Positions 31,346 to 44,400 are shown, counted from the first letter of the stretch. The stretch is 64,000 nucleotides of DNA from Megascapheus bottae (GCA_024803745.1 JANJXV010000152.1:1000001-1064000), one strand, 5' to 3'. The notes: generated by a model from the sequence alone, not told the origin. Made by a program: numbers and translations.

Positions 31346-32690
31346 CTTACCTTTATATTTATCAGGTAATTAGTAGTATATTTCCTTCCTTCTGCATGGC
31401 ATCTGTCCCCTCATTCTCTCCCATCCTCTCTCTCCCATCTCTGTCCACTAGCAGCATGGTTCACTTTCATCCATGTACGGTGCAGCCAGTGGGCTATGCT
31501 GCACATTGTTATCCATTTTTCTAATGATTTTGTGCCCTCCTCCACGTTCCCTCAGATGGATGTACAGGTAAAGAATACAGTCATCAGAACATCACCTTAT
31601 TGTATACTTTCTAATGGCTGTGTAAAATTTTGTTGTAATACATAGCACATTTTTTGATCCGTTCATCTCTTGTGGGTCATCTGGGTTATGTCCCCATCTT
31701 GGCTATTGTGAATGATGCAGCAATGAATGTGGATGTGCAGGTGCCCATGTCATACCCTGGTCCATGATGCTCACGACAGATGCCTAGGAGTGGGATGGCT
31801 TATAGGGAAAGCCTATGTTTAGTTTTTTGAGGAGCCTCCAGACTGCTTTCCAGAGTGATTGTATTAGTTTATACCAGAAGTGCACTAGGGTTCATTTTCC
31901 TCCACATCTCCACCAGCTTCTATTATTGAATAAATTCACAATATTGTCCAATCTAACTGGGGTAAGATGGTATCATGGATGTCCTCATTTACATTTCCTG
32001 TGAGGCCAGGGATGATGGACATCTCTTTTGCAGTTCTTACTTCTTCTTCTGAGAAGTCTCTCCTTAGCTCCCTTGCCCATTTAGTGGCTGATTTATTAGG
32101 TTTAGGAGGGGTTAGTTTGAGTTCCTTGTAAACATTGGGTATTATGCCTTTGATGGTAAAAATCTTTTCCTAATTGATTGGCTGTTTTTTTATTTCAGTA
32201 GCTACATCCTTAGCTGTCCAGAAACTTTTCATTGTAATATAGTTCCATTTGATGAGTCTCTCTTCTCTGTTTTGCCCAGGGACTCTATTCAGAAAATTCC
32301 CGCCTGTACCTATAAGTTCTAATGTATTTCCTATTCTGTATTGCAGTGGTTTTAGAGTTGAGTATGATGTTAAGGTTTTAAGTCCATTCTGAGTTGATGT
32401 TAGTGCATGGTGACAAGCAGGGATTCCCTTTTAGTTTTCTGCATATGGCTGCCCAGTTTTCCCAGCACAAATACTTAAAGAGGCTAAGCTTTTTCTACTG
32501 CATGTCTTCAACTACTTTGTTGAATGTCAGTACGTGATTTGTATTTCTGGATCTTGTAAATCAGTCCTATTGATCTTCATTTCTATTTTTGTCCCAATAC
32601 CAAGCTGTTTTTTCTTATTATGGCTTGTAGCACAGTGCATTTTACTTCCATGTGTACTGTGATGCCATGGACACAAATCATAGTGGTGCC
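31346..32690 (-). mobile_element. L1 LINE ORF2 C-terminal region, minus strand, decayed
   Basis: The plus strand shows the usual complement of L1 ORF2 ends: TGGCTATTGTGAATGATGC, CTCCAGACTGCTTTCCAGAG, CATATGGCTGCCCAGTTTTC. ORF2 on the minus strand is broken by stops and indels. Confidence 0.85.
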
Positions 32691-33450
32691 TGTCAAGCAA
32701 ATGGCAACATATCCAGTTAAGTACATAACAGTCAATAATACTTCCTAGCTATCTTATATAATTTCCGTTTATCTTTATTATCATTAAATGCTAAAAGCCT
32801 CAGGGGGTCATTCAGAGAGTACAATTCAGAGGTATTATTATGAGAGGTGACCGTTACATATATATCACTTCTCCACTGAGGGGCATGATGTGGAGTAGAA
32901 TGCAGAGAATTAACTATCCTTAGTGTAGGTCGGTATGAATGCCTGTGTGAGACTTCAATAGAAAAACAAAATATGAACAGATAAAAGGATAGAAAAATTC
33001 TTCAGTACAAATAAAAAAGAAATGTATTTACAGAGTTACAGGATAGCTTTGTATCTTAACCCAAGTACTATAGGAAAGGGCTCAAAACAAAAATTGTGAG
33101 TGAAACTTACATAAAATGAAGAGTTATTACTAATATGTCTAGTTTTTATTTGAATAACTTCCCTGTATATAGTGCAGCTTCTCCCCAAACTCGTAATCCT
33201 CCTGCTTCTGGCTTTACTAGAATTATTTGCTATACCTAAAAAGTATTTGTAAAAAATTGTGAATACTAAGTAAACAGTGTTTATAAAGTGCATATTAGCA
33301 TAGTATTGGACAGTAAAGGGCAAAACCAGTATTTCATTTAACGAACACTAACATGCCTAGAGAAGTTTCCAGACCTGTGAGCTTAACTTGTCCTGTCTTT
33401 GACAGATCCTATTTTCCTTTTATAATCATGTTCATCTATATATGTTTTGT
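32691..33450. other. Unassigned AT-rich sequence
   Basis: No repeat or gene signature was recognised. The minus-strand ORF at 33036-33323 is AT-rich and has no family resemblance. Confidence 0.4.
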
Positions 33451-33454
33451 TGCA

Positions 33455-33595
33455 CACTTTCCCTGAGTGTTTTTGCTCAAGATTACTGCTCTGCCACTTG
33501 AATCAAAGCTGAAGGTCTCATTTTTTGGTGTAATTAGGATTAAGAGTCTCATGGACTTTCCTGCTCAGGCTGATTCAAAACACTGATTCTCAAAT
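33455..33595 (-). mobile_element. SINE fragment
   Basis: GCTCTGCCACTTGAATC and TCATGGACTTTCCTGCTCAGG on the plus strand are reversed composite-SINE boxes. Confidence 0.55.
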
Positions 33596-33849
33596 ATTTG
33601 CTTTTTTGCCTTTTTTAAAAAAAAGCTGAAATACTTTATTATTTTGAATACAGGAAAAATGTTCATGCTAAAGTGAATTTTTGGAATTATAGAGTTGAGA
33701 CCCTTTATTAGCTAGAGAAGGAATCTGAGGAAACTGAGGAAGCTGTGCACAGTCACAAAGCTTAGTCATAATAGATTAAACTTTCCCTTAATCTCTAGTG
33801 ATAGTCTCACTCACGTGAATGTGATGAATCCTCTCTAATCCAGAATTCT

Positions 33850-33990
33850 TTTTATTTATTTTTAATTTTTAATTGCCAGGGTAATGTATAGAGAGATTAC
33901 AGTTATATTCACCGGTAGTACGTGCATTACTTCACACATTGATACCCCTTCTCATGGTTTTTGTTCCCATTTCCCTCTCCCCTGCCTTTT
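33850..33990 (-). mobile_element. L1 3' UTR-like repeat, copy 1
   Basis: Shares GCATTACTTCACACATTGATACCCCTT and flanks with 59700-59830 and 63170-63300. In the latter two it adjoins L1 sequence. Confidence 0.6.
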
Positions 33991-34038
33991 TGCCTTTTGA
34001 ATAACTTGGATTAGAGGCATGAGCCACTGGTACCCAGC

Positions 34039-34083
<45 letters not shown>

Positions 34084-34265
34084 ACGTGCTACGTTGGTGT
34101 ATATAATTCAGGGCTTCCCATTTGCTAGGCAAGTGCTGGATCTACTCTTTTTGTTCTGGTTATTTTGAATTAATGTCTTTTTTATCCAGGCTAGCCTAGA
34201 CTGTGCTCCTCCCCCTTACGCTTCAGATATAGCTGACAGACATACTCAACTATGCCCAGTATTTT
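33991..34265 (-). mobile_element. SINE fragments with (TG)n at 34042-34081
   Basis: A reversed 7SL-like box (GGATTAGAGGCATGAGCCAC) precedes a 40 bp TG repeat, followed by a degenerate arm including TTTGCTAGGCAAGTGCTGG. Confidence 0.6.
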
Positions 34266-35812
34266 TGGTTGAAAATGGGGTCTCATAAGCTATGTTTGCA
34301 CATAAAGGCCCAGAAGAGTAATATTTCTAACCTTTATTCCTATGTACATATGAAAACAAGCAGCACATGAAACTTTCATGTATTTTCCAATGTCTAAGTA
34401 TGTGTATTAGCTCCAGATGATACCAGAGAGGGGCTTCAAGAGCAAACAGAAATTTAGTTCATAAACACCTATGTCCTTGGTTAGAATGTCAGCAAAGTGC
34501 AGGAAGCACGTGCCAATGTCAGAGAGGCAAAATGATTTGTGCAGGATGAAAGGAATGGTGAAAAGGATGGCATGGATCTGACCTAGTAATGGCTTCTTGA
34601 AGCTTGAGACCATGCTGGTACCAGGGCCTTGCAGAGGACTTCAGGATTCAACAGACAAGGTGTGTTTTTAACTTTGTCTACATGTGCACATTGTGAGGTG
34701 GGAGGGGAGAGTTCAGCCTCCAGTTTGTCTTCAGGTAGGTCTTACGTGAGGAAGCAGCTTAGGTCATTGGGCCCTGAGAAGTGACCCTACCTCCGTCACA
34801 ATGGAATGGAACATGGAACCCTGGTCACTAAGCAACCATAACAGTCTGGTCAAGCCAGCTCACTTGGAGTATGATTCTGGAAGGAGAAAATTGTTCTTGT
34901 GTTGTATTCAAAGGTCAAGGGCTCAATAAGTTGGGCTTTGGGATCTCTTTTAAGCCCAATCACCAGTTCAGCACTTCAGCAAATTTCCCAACAAGAAATC
35001 AATGGAAACACAAGGCAACTCAGGTGAAGTATAGTCAGGATACCTTCTATTTGTGTGCTTTTTAGTGTCAATAATGATACAACACTTTCTGCGTGGGTTC
35101 CAGCCCACTTTATCACAATTACTCAATTTGAAATATGCTCCCATTTCCACTTTTGAAAGATCCTTTCTCCTTAGCACCTTAGTGTGACAAAGACTCAGGA
35201 GTGTGCCCTATAACATATGGAGCCTGGAGGGAAGCCTGTTGGAGAAGCTGGCGATGAACTTGGTCCCTGTCCACCAGAGAGACAACCTTCTTCATTTGAA
35301 ACTTGTGGGACAATGGAGCAAGCGCTGGCTGTTCTGTTTAGAAACTTGAGTGTCCCTTCTTCAAGCTCAGGGCTGTTTCACCCTACCTGGCTGAGTTGGG
35401 AATACTTGGCACCTCTCTGAGCCTGTGCATTCCCACTGGGGTCTTGTATTGGGAATGTTGGATAAGACGAAGACATATACACCGTGGCTAGTTTCTTAGG
35501 ACTGGCCACCCAGAATATTTTATTTCCCTCAGAAGCTACTGTGGATTCAGAAGTCTGCTTACTGAGGGGCTCGGGTTTTGACACAAGATAGTGGCCCCCA
35601 ACTGTAGTCCTCATGTATCTGAGGTGCCAGGAAATCAAGTTTCCAAATATTAAATAAGATTTCAAAAGCAATCTTGAAGGCCTGTGAAGTAGTGTGGACT
35701 GAAGAGGAAAAAGAGGAGGGTGGAACGATGACCCTATGTCTACAGAACCATCAGGAAAGGAATATATTGAACTCATTTACAGACTTCTGAAGCATTTATT
35801 TTTAACTTTTTA
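34266..35812. other. Unassigned sequence, short unsupported ORFs
   Basis: ORFs of 60-132 codons occur on both strands (for example 35217-35420 plus, 35378-35776 minus). They overlap, contain no family motifs and lack splice context. It could be host intronic or intergenic DNA. Confidence 0.4.
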
Positions 35813-35814
35813 TT

Positions 35815-36052
35815 TTTTGGTGCCTATCCTGTTCCTTGAATTCAGGATCTGTTTTTGTTGTTTTTTTTTTTGTCCTGAGTTTGGTGATCAAATCAGTACT
35901 CTATCACTTGAGCCCTGTTTCTGGCTGTTGGCTGGTTAATGAAGATAAGCCTCTTGGAAATTTCCTTCTAAGGTTGGGTTTGAACTCTGCTTCTCAGATC
36001 TCAGCCTCACAAATAGCTAGGATTAGAGGCATGAGCCACTGGCACCAGGCAG
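35815..36052 (-). mobile_element. B1/7SL-ID composite SINE
   Basis: Reversed boxes CTCAGATCTCAGCCTCAC and TATCACTTGAGCC. Confidence 0.75.
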
Positions 36053-36444
36053 AGCATTACTTTGGACACATTCACTCAAAGCTCTTCAGTTTTTCAGAGA
36101 AAACTATAGCTGTATCTCATGTGCCTTCCTGCTTTATATTCCAAACTGTGACTTAACCAACCCTATAGGTGTCTCCTTAGTTCTGAAGAGAGCCACAGTG
36201 ACTTCCTCCTCTTCTTCATCAGCTACAAATTGCTCTGTCCTAACTGTGAGGAAGATGAGCAAGTGAAGAAGCAAATGACTTTGGGACCAAGGGAAGTGTT
36301 CTTGAAGCTGGGGATCTTTGGAACATCTTATTCAGAGCACAAATTTCCCATTTGCACACCACTTGTGATTTCCATCCTGTACGGCTTGGGACTTCAGCAG
36401 ATGGCAGAGCACACAGTTGTGGGTGAGCTCTGTGCAGAAACTCA

Positions 36445-36630
36445 ACTCAGAACGCTGAAATCTGAGGATTGGTGTTCAAAGCCAGCACTGGCACTAAAGA
36501 CTCTTATCTCCAATTAATCACTAGAAAAGGGGAAGTGGGCTGAGGCTCTAGGGGTATGATGGTAGCCTTGAGGTACAGCACTCAGGGACAGCACCCAGGC
36601 CCAGAGTTCAAGCCCCATGACCCCCCCCCC
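36445..36630 (+). mobile_element. B1/7SL-ID composite SINE
   Basis: GCTGAAATCTGAGGATTGG marks the 7SL-like part and CCCAGAGTTCAAGCCCCATG ends the arm. A C run follows. Confidence 0.8.
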
Positions 36631-37030
36631 CCGCCACAAAGTGTATCTAGATGTCGCACAGGTTTTCCTAATCTTTCACAATTCAGCACATGGTACCATA
36701 TAATCTTGATCCACTAGGAACCTACTTTGTGCTTAATTCATTCCACATGCTCCGACAGAACCTGGACAACCACACAGCCACTTGCCCACCCTTTACTCTA
36801 CAGTTAAGCCAATAATGACTCCACACCATCTCCATAGTCGGCTATATCATCTTTCCAGAAGTGGTGTGTTTTAAATAATGCATGTGTAGAACATTCACCA
36901 GTTGCATAAAGATATCATAAAACCCCTTGATTCATTAAAGAAAAATTCTGTACCTCTATAGCAAATATATTCTCAGTGGTTCTCACCTCCAGCCTCTTTA
37001 ATACAGACATTTTTGTAGAAAAAAAAGACA
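36631..37030. other. Unassigned sequence
   Basis: AT-rich with no recognisable feature. Confidence 0.4.
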
Positions 37031-37033
37031 GAG

Positions 37034-37232
37034 GGGCCTGGAGTTTGGCCTAGTGGTAGAGTGCTTGCCTAGCATGCATGAAAACCTGGGTTTGATTCTT
37101 TGGTACCACATACATAGAATAAAAGTTGGAAGTGGTGCTGTGGCTCAAGTGGTAGAGCTCCAGTCTTGAGAAAGCCCAAGGACAGTGATCAAGCCCTGAG
37201 TTCAAGCACCAGAATTGCGCCCCCCCCCCAAA
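37034..37232 (+). mobile_element. Dimeric SINE, full length
   Basis: GGGCCTGGAGTTTGGCCTAG head, linker CACATACATAGAATAAAAG, complete right arm. Confidence 0.92.
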
Positions 37233-37375
37233 TAAAAGGGAATGATCAAAATGCTGACTATACAATGACTAAGAGGAATCTCAGTTAAGTAAAAAGGAAT
37301 ATACCCTATCTTTATACATTCTGAAAAATTCATGAATATATTAGAAAATATGTATAAAGTGCATAAATTTTGTGT

Positions 37376-37485
37376 GTTGGCCTGTGTATGGGCTTCAACT
37401 GACCACCTCAGAGCTATTCCTAAGCTTTTTGTGCTCAAGGCTAGCACTCTACTAGTAGAGCCAAAAAATCACTTGTCCTCAGTTG
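37376..37485 (-). mobile_element. SINE right arm
   Basis: Reversed arm with GTGCTCAAGGCTAGCACTC. Confidence 0.65.
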
Positions 37486-38740
37486 AGTACATGTGATTAA
37501 CATTTCAGGTTTTTTTCACACACAAAAAAAGACATCTTTTCATATTAGTGTTCTTAGTATTTGCATTACAGAAAAGCTTACTGTTAAAAAAAGACTTATA
37601 AACTTAAATTCTCAACACTGTCTTATTTTAGTATCAAGGTTGAAGCAGGTAGAGATACAAAAAGTGAAACATTTCCTGACCCCCACAGAGATGAGACTCA
37701 GCATAGCAGCTGTTGTCTGTAGGCTTCTTTGTTGCAAGTACTGGTCTTGCTTCAATTGTTTCTGCTCTTTGCCGGTGCTCTGCCATTTGAACCAGGCCCT
37801 AATTTCTGCTTTGTGTTGGTTAATTAGAGATATTATTTTCTACTATTAGAGCAATGATCACAACCCAGAATTTTACTTATTTGAATAAATTAATTTTTCT
37901 TTTAAATTTGATATCTGGTTCTAATGAATAAATCTGGTCTTTTTGCTTATACAAATATATAGTTTCCCCACTTCCATTATATTTATGTTTGGCTTAAAAC
38001 CACCATACTAAAATTTCATGTTTTAGAAGTTTTCATCTTTTGTGCTAGTAGTGGCATTTGAACTCATAGCTTTGAGTACTTGCTATTTTTTGTTCAATTT
38101 AAACATACAACTTGAGCCACACCTTGAGTTCCTGATTTTTGCTAGCTCTAGGATAATCTTTCAGATTTCTCTATAGGTGCTTCTGTGAACCTCCATCCTT
38201 AGAATAGGCCACACTTGAAGATAGAATTACTGAGATGTGTCATGATACCTGTCATGTCTTTGTCAATCTATGTAAATATTCTTTTATTGATGATGGCTTT
38301 TCCTTTTCAGTGTATATATTTCCCACTTGTCTTATCAGAAATGTTATCACAAATAAATTTTTTGTGTTATTGGGGTTATAATTTTCCTAGATATGTGTAC
38401 AAAGCACAATGGATGTGGATACACTTGAACGCACAGAACAAAGTCTCACATATTATTACAATTACCCTGGCATTTGTCCCAATAAACAAAACACCTTTCT
38501 AGGCTTCTGATCTGATATGTCCTAAACCTTTTTATAGCTACCCTATCTCTCCATGGAGGCATGGCTTGAATTCCTTGCCTCTCTGTACATTTAACATTTC
38601 CCTGTAACATCCAGTAAGATTCTTTAGTGTAGCTCCAGCTCTGTTATTTATCCCACTTAGGACTCATATGTCTGAGACATCAGATTGTAGTTTGAAATAA
38701 TACATAGTATTAAGGATTCAAGAATTATACAACATAGTCT
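37486..38740. other. Unassigned AT-rich sequence
   Basis: Only a weak reversed SINE arm near 38040-38120 was seen. ORFs at 37493-37849 and 38215-38502 (plus) are AT-rich, hydrophobic and unsupported. Confidence 0.4.
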
Positions 38741-38744
38741 GTGA

Positions 38745-39055
38745 GTGTGGATCATAGGGCTTGAACTCTGCACCTAGGTGTTGTCCCTGAGCTCTTCAGC
38801 TCAAGGCTACTGTCCTACCACTTCCTGTTTTCTAGTTGTTAACTGGAGATAAAGAATCTCAGTCTTTAGTGCCCAGGCTAGCTTTGAACTACGATCCTCA
38901 GATCTCAGCCTCCTGAATAGCTACGATTACAGGTATGAGCCACTGCGCCTAGCTATCTCCAACCAACCACCAAAAAAACTGGAAGTGGCACTGTGGTTCA
39001 AGTGATAGAGCTCTATTTTTGAGCGTAAGAACTCAGTGAAATCTCCCAGGCTTTT
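38745..39055. mobile_element. Two SINEs in opposite orientation
   Basis: A minus-strand composite at 38745-38957 (CTCAGATCTCAGCCTCCTGAA) is followed by a plus-strand right arm at 38960-39055 (ACTGGAAGTGGCACTGTGG). Confidence 0.82.
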
Positions 39056-39128
39056 CCAGAAAAGAATTGAATTGTGCAGCACAATGCAAACATTGCCATT
39101 CTAATAAATTTGGAAAAGTAAATAGAAG

Positions 39129-39518
39129 GGCCCGGCATTTGGCCTAGTGGTGGAGCGCTTGCCTAGCATGCACAAAGACCCGGGTTCAATTCCTCCGTAC
39201 CACATACATAGAAAAAGCTGGAAATGGGGCCGGGAGTTTGGCCTAGTGGTTAAAGTGCTTGCCTAGCATGCATGAACACCCGGGTTCGATTCCTCGGTAC
39301 CACATACATAGAAGAAAAAAGCCAGAAGTGGTGCTGAGGCTCAAGTGGTAGAGCTCTAGCCTTGAGAAAGTCCAAGGACAGTGTTCAGGCCTGAGCTCAA
39401 GCCCAGGACTGGCAAAAAAAGAAAAAGCTGGAAATGGAGCTGTGGCTCAAGTGGTAGAGTGCTGGCCTTGAGAAAACCCAAGGACAGTGCTTCAGGCTCC
39501 AGGGCTGGCAAAAAAAAA
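39129..39518 (+). mobile_element. Nested SINEs: one dimeric SINE inserted into another
   Basis: The outer head (GGGCCCGGCATTTGGCCTAG) runs to 39225. A complete inner copy occupies about 39226-39421, and the outer right arm resumes. The sequence GAAAAAGCTGGAAATGG is duplicated at both junctions as the target site. Confidence 0.92.
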
Positions 39519-40590
39519 TGTAAGTAGAATGAATATTTTACAACAATCCCTGGGAGGAGGGAGGGAAGCTCTAAAGCTAGATCACCCTCTAAATTGCCTT
39601 CAGGCAATAATTCTATCTCAGACTCCTCAAAGGGATCTCTGTCCTCATCAAAGACAGGATTTTCTTCCTGAGTTTAGGGAGGGGTAGATCCTAGTTTCTC
39701 AATTAGAGATTGGTTCTCCTCCAGAGGGACAGATTTGTAGGGATATTCTGTGAGGACAGATTTCACTGTCCTCAACTGAATCTAGCTTTTGGACCTCACT
39801 TATTATTCTCCTGACATAGGCTGGGGACATTTTTCATAAAGAATACATGTGCTACTTTATGCTGCACAGCAACCAGAGTGCTGCTTTGATTCATTTGGAG
39901 CTGGTCTGGGTGGACTGTGAAAGTAAAGGGAAGAAATTCTGGATCAACTTCTCCTAGAGGACCTGCACATTCACCTGAGTCACATGTGGGGTTCAGAACA
40001 CAAGGTTATCCTTAGGACTCAAAACCTGTCCGGTCTTTTCTAAAAAAAGGAACAAACCTATCTTCAAATGCTTTCTGGAGTCCAGTGGTGGCTCCAGATC
40101 TCCATCATTCACCATTGCTGACATCACAGACCGAGTTCTTTATCTGGAGTTCAGGAGAAGCTCTTCTAGGACTACTCAAACCTAACAATGGAAATAGCTA
40201 CAGGATTCTTAAAGTGGCTCTAGAGGTTAAGGTGGGACTAAAGTTCCATGAGGATGGGGGAAGCTGTAGAATTTGAGCTTGAACTGAACACTGATGAGAA
40301 GGTAGGGTCTTTCTAATGAGTGGCTATGTCTGAGTACTTTCTAAAAGAGAACCTGGCAGAGAATATCCATAAAAGAATGTTTTGCCAAGCTGGGTAGTAC
40401 TAAGGGCTCCCAGACAATCAGGGAAGCTCAGAAGCTCTGAGGAGCCTAAAGAAGGACTTCTTTTTCTTGGTTTCATGGGTCACACATTCCTCCAGCTGCT
40501 CAAAAAGAATGTGTAAGTGGAAGAGTAAATCCAGGCTGTAGTCCAATATCTGGATATAAATTTAGGATATAACATTGCCTGTGTGTATAC
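39519..40590. other. Unassigned sequence
   Basis: No coding or repeat signature is strong enough to call. Confidence 0.35.
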
Positions 40591-40594
40591 ATGT

Positions 40595-40805
40595 GTACAG
40601 GGTTTAGGGCTTAATCCCAGGGCCTGTGTGATAACTGTGAACATTTTTTGCTCAAAGGTAGTGCTCTAGCATTTGAGCCACTTCCAGCTTATAGTAGCAC
40701 ATTGGAGATGAGACAGTTTGCTGCCTAGTCTTGATTGGAACTAAAGTCTCAGTTCTCTGCCTCCTACATAGCTGGGATAATAGGTATGAGCCACCAGAAC
40801 CTGCT
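40595..40805 (-). mobile_element. B1/7SL-ID composite SINE, diverged
   Basis: GGGCTTAATCCCAGGGCCTG and CAGTTCTCTGCCTCCTACAT are reversed family boxes. Confidence 0.65.
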
Positions 40806-41585
40806 GAGGAAGCATTAGTACATGAGGCAGGGGGGTTGTAATTTTCAGTCCAGCTTCAAAAGCACTATGTCAAAACAAGAGGAAAACTAAAGCAAGATAT
40901 AATAAGATGGAATGAGGATAAATTTAGTGGTATAGCATGCTAGCCTAACTTGCGGAAGACCCTGCAAAACATAGCATTCTGTATTACAACACCAGGCAAA
41001 AGATTCTACCTAGTTTGTTCATAAACAGACACAAAAACCAGTGTATGAATTTACTTGAGTAATTTACATTAAAATCCTAGAACAATGAAAGGGAAACACC
41101 TTTTGAATTCAATGGTTTTATGTTGTCCCATCAATCATCACATTCCTCCTAAACAAAAAAAAACCCAAAAACATTATTTGCATGTTTATGTTTGTGCTGG
41201 GTCATGAAATAAAACCTTGGAAATGTCCCTGAATTTTGTGTTCAAGCCAACAGACATGGACACACAGTGTTCTGTGTGCCCTCTAATCTTTGCTACTCAG
41301 GAGTCTGAGATCTGAGGCTCACAGTTTGAAGCTTCTGACAGGCCCACTGCCATTCCACCAACACCCCACCCACCCTGACCTCTTTCCCTCACTGTCCAGT
41401 CCACCCCCACAATCATCACCCCTACTCCCAGCCCCGCATCTGACCCCATCTTTAGGCCCCAACTATCACCTCAGCTCTTAGCCACACCTTTAAATTCACT
41501 CCTGACCCAAGTCTCTTTTCTATTCCCCATTCCTGTCCACCCCACCCCAGACCCAACCCTCTGCTCTATTTTCTTCTTGACCCCT
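40806..41585. other. Unassigned sequence with a C-rich stretch
   Basis: 41340-41560 is rich in CCCCACC motifs. Its ORF (41290-41481) is proline/serine-rich low complexity. Confidence 0.4.
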
Positions 41586-41589
41586 TGGA

Positions 41590-44400
41590 CAGATGTGAGT
41601 GTGCGTACTCATGCATACATAGCATGCACAGGAGTGCGAGGTTGAGCTGGACAACCAGTGTAGCACCCATCAGAGACAGAAGGCTCAGGCTCTGAGTCTG
41701 GTTGTGGGCTTCTTCTTCACCATTTAGATGTTTTTCTGGCTCATGTTTGCTCAGTTATGGTTGCCATTCCAGATGCCCAGGTTTCCAGGTAAATGGGCCA
41801 ATGCTGACTTCATTGTGGGTGAAAGATCATACTTATGTGTACACGTTTGCCCAAAACCATGTATGTGGTGCCTCATCAAGCTGTATGTGTAATATATTGA
41901 GTACAAGAGAAGGAAGGACTGGGAAGGAGTTTGTCCTACCTCTGTTCCAGGCTATGTCATGTATAGTTCAGGGTTATGGGCCTGTATCTGGGGATGCTGC
42001 CAACCACCAGTGCTTCAACTGCAATAGAGAGGTCCTACTCAAAGGCCTCTTCATCTTTACCTAGTGGATTTCAGTCTTCCTTGTTCATGCCTGTTCAGGT
42101 ATGAGAGCCATCCCTGATGCCCCTGTTTCAAGGTAATTGGGACACATGACTCATCCTTGAAAATTGACCATGGGTGAGGGGTTGTATGCCTGTGCACACA
42201 GGAATGCACATGTGATGCTAGATTGGCCTGGGGGTAGGCTATAGAATGCCTAAGGGAAAGGAATCCAGGTCATTGTGTCTGCCTCCACTTCTTGTTTGCC
42301 TCTCTCCCAGCTCTGGCCTATGTAGCTTGGGATTATGGACCTGGAGCTGGGGATACTGCTGACCTCCTCAACCAGCTTCTATTGCTACAGGGGAGGTTGT
42401 GTCTAGTGGTCTATCCTTAGGCCTAGGTGCTGATGCCATTCCAGATGCCCAAGTTTCAAGGCAAATGAGCCCATTCTCCCCTGTGAGGGGATCCATCTCA
42501 TGTGTGGACTTATATGTGTCACAGAAGATTTTGAGGCCTCTTCCTGTGCTACAGAAGGCCCAAGGGATGGAAATCTTGGGATGAAGTCTTTCATGCCTCC
42601 CTTCCAGCTATGGCCTATATAGCATGCGGTTCCAGGTGTGGAGATGGGGATGCTGCTGCCCTCCCGAGCCAGTGTTTCCATATTGCAGAGAGGTCTAGCA
42701 TGGTGGCCTGTTTTGTTTCACCTTGCAGAACTCCATCTTCCTGGTATGGGTCAGTCTGAGTGGGTAACATCATCAGATGCCCCATTGTGAGTTAAGTGTA
42801 TGTCTTTCTGCCCTCATCCTGAGGGAACTGAATCACAAGTGAGGAGTTTTGTGTGTGCTTGTATACATGTGTTCACAGGAATACATGTAGCACAGGCTAC
42901 GTTGTGCTACACTGGACCCAAAGGAAGGAAGGTCAAGGCCTGGAGACTGCTCTGCATCTCTCTACCCAGACACTGCTTCTGTAGCCTGGTGTCGTAGGCC
43001 TGGTAATGGGATGCTGCTGCCCTTCGTAATCAGTGCTGCTCCTGCTACAGGGAGGTCATGCTTAGTGGTCTGTTCTTCACTTTGTGGACTGTCATCCTCC
43101 TGGCTGTGCCAAGTTTGAAGGTAAACAGGCTCATTTCCCCCTTTGTGGGAACTGTTTGGTGGAGTTGTGCATGTATGTGTGGTTGTGTGTGAGTGTGGTA
43201 CACACGTTTGAAGAATACATGTATATGTGACCAGATTTACCTCTTTTTATGCTATTGTGGTCCCAAGGAAAGGAAAGCCTGCTATAGATACTTCTAGTCC
43301 TCCTTTCCAAGCTATGCCTGGGAAGCCTTAGGTTATGGGTTACCTCCTACATATTCAATCAGTGCTTCACCTGTTGTGGAGAGGTCCTGCCTGAGGACCC
43401 CTTCATCTTCACCTTACCTACTCCATCTTCCTGATTTTTTTGTTCCAGATACAGGTGCGATGCCAGATTGCCCCTGATTCAAGATGAGTAACTTCCCTGG
43501 ACCACCTGTGTGAACTGAATCATAGGTGAGGGGTTTATACATGTGCACATATGTTCACACAAACACATATAACTGGCCAGAATGGGTTTTGCACTATAGT
43601 GGACCCAAGACAAGGAAGGCTGAGGCTTGGAGGTGACCCAACATCCTTTCTGACTCTGACCAGTGTAACCTGGTTTTATAGGCTTGGAGGTAGGGATGCT
43701 GTTTCCCTCTTAAACCAATGCTTCTCCTGCTAAAGGATGTCATGTCTGAGGGCCTTTGTCTTTAGTTCACGAACCTCCATCTTCCTGATCCATGTAGGCC
43801 CAGGTGCTGGTGTCATCCTGGATGGCTCCATTTCTGGGTAAGTGGATTTCCTCTATTTAAGAGAACCAATTATGGATGAGGGCTTGTGCCCAGGCATACA
43901 CGTACTGGGGCCAGATGGGCCTGGATGTGTGTTGTTGCCAGGCCAAGAGAAAGAAGGCCTCCCTTCCCAGTTATGGCCTATGAAGTGCAATGTCATGTGC
44001 CTGAGCTGAGGATGCTGTTTCCTTCCCCAAACAGCACTTAATGAACTATGGGTTGCTCATGTCCAAGGGCATCTTTGTCCTCACTTCTTGGGCCTCCTTT
44101 TTCCTATTCCATGTTGGCCTAGTTGCCAGTGCTTCTAGATGCTCCCTTCTCATGGAATTCCCCTTACCCCCTTGCACAATGGTAAGTGAACTGCGAGTGT
44201 GGGGTCATGCTCCTGTGTACATGTGATTGCCTGAATGATCACATGTGGAGCCATATTGAAATGGACCTATGCTATAGTGATTGCACGTGGAGGAAGTACA
44301 TGGATGTAGTCTACCCCACCTTCCTTCCTGCTATGGCTTATGTATGGAGTTGACTCACTGATTAAATTGGTCAGTACTTGCCATGTCCTAAGATTACTAT
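41590..44400. repeat. Degenerate tandem array, period about 335 bp, about eight units
   Basis: The marker CCAGATGCCCAGGTTTC...GGTAAATGG recurs at about 41770, 42114, 42442, 42774, 43103, 43463, 43818 and 44136. The marker TGGGGATGCTGCTG...CC recurs at about 41990, 42349, 42647, 43007, 43342, 43690 and 44011. Between them come GTGTACACATGTGTTCACAC-like and AGGGAGGTCATGTCTAGTGG-like segments in constant order. Units differ considerably from each other, so the array is old. Short ORFs in it are not conserved between units. Confidence 0.9.

Noticed and set aside
35217..35420. Host protein-coding exon
   Set aside because: No domain, no splice signals in phase and an opposing ORF of similar length; not supportable.
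36230..36517. Host protein-coding exon
   Set aside because: The last third is a B1/7SL-ID SINE, and the rest has no recognisable family.
39226..39300. tRNA gene
   Set aside because: SINE heads keep A- and B-box-like motifs (for example GTTCGATTCC), but they continue into SINE linkers and right arms, so they are retroposons.
41702..42064. 120-codon ORF in the 335 bp array
   Set aside because: The frame is not conserved in other units of the array, so coding is unlikely.
41590..44400. CRISPR array
   Set aside because: The period is about 335 bp with diverged units, in mammalian repeat context; no short identical repeats with unique spacers.
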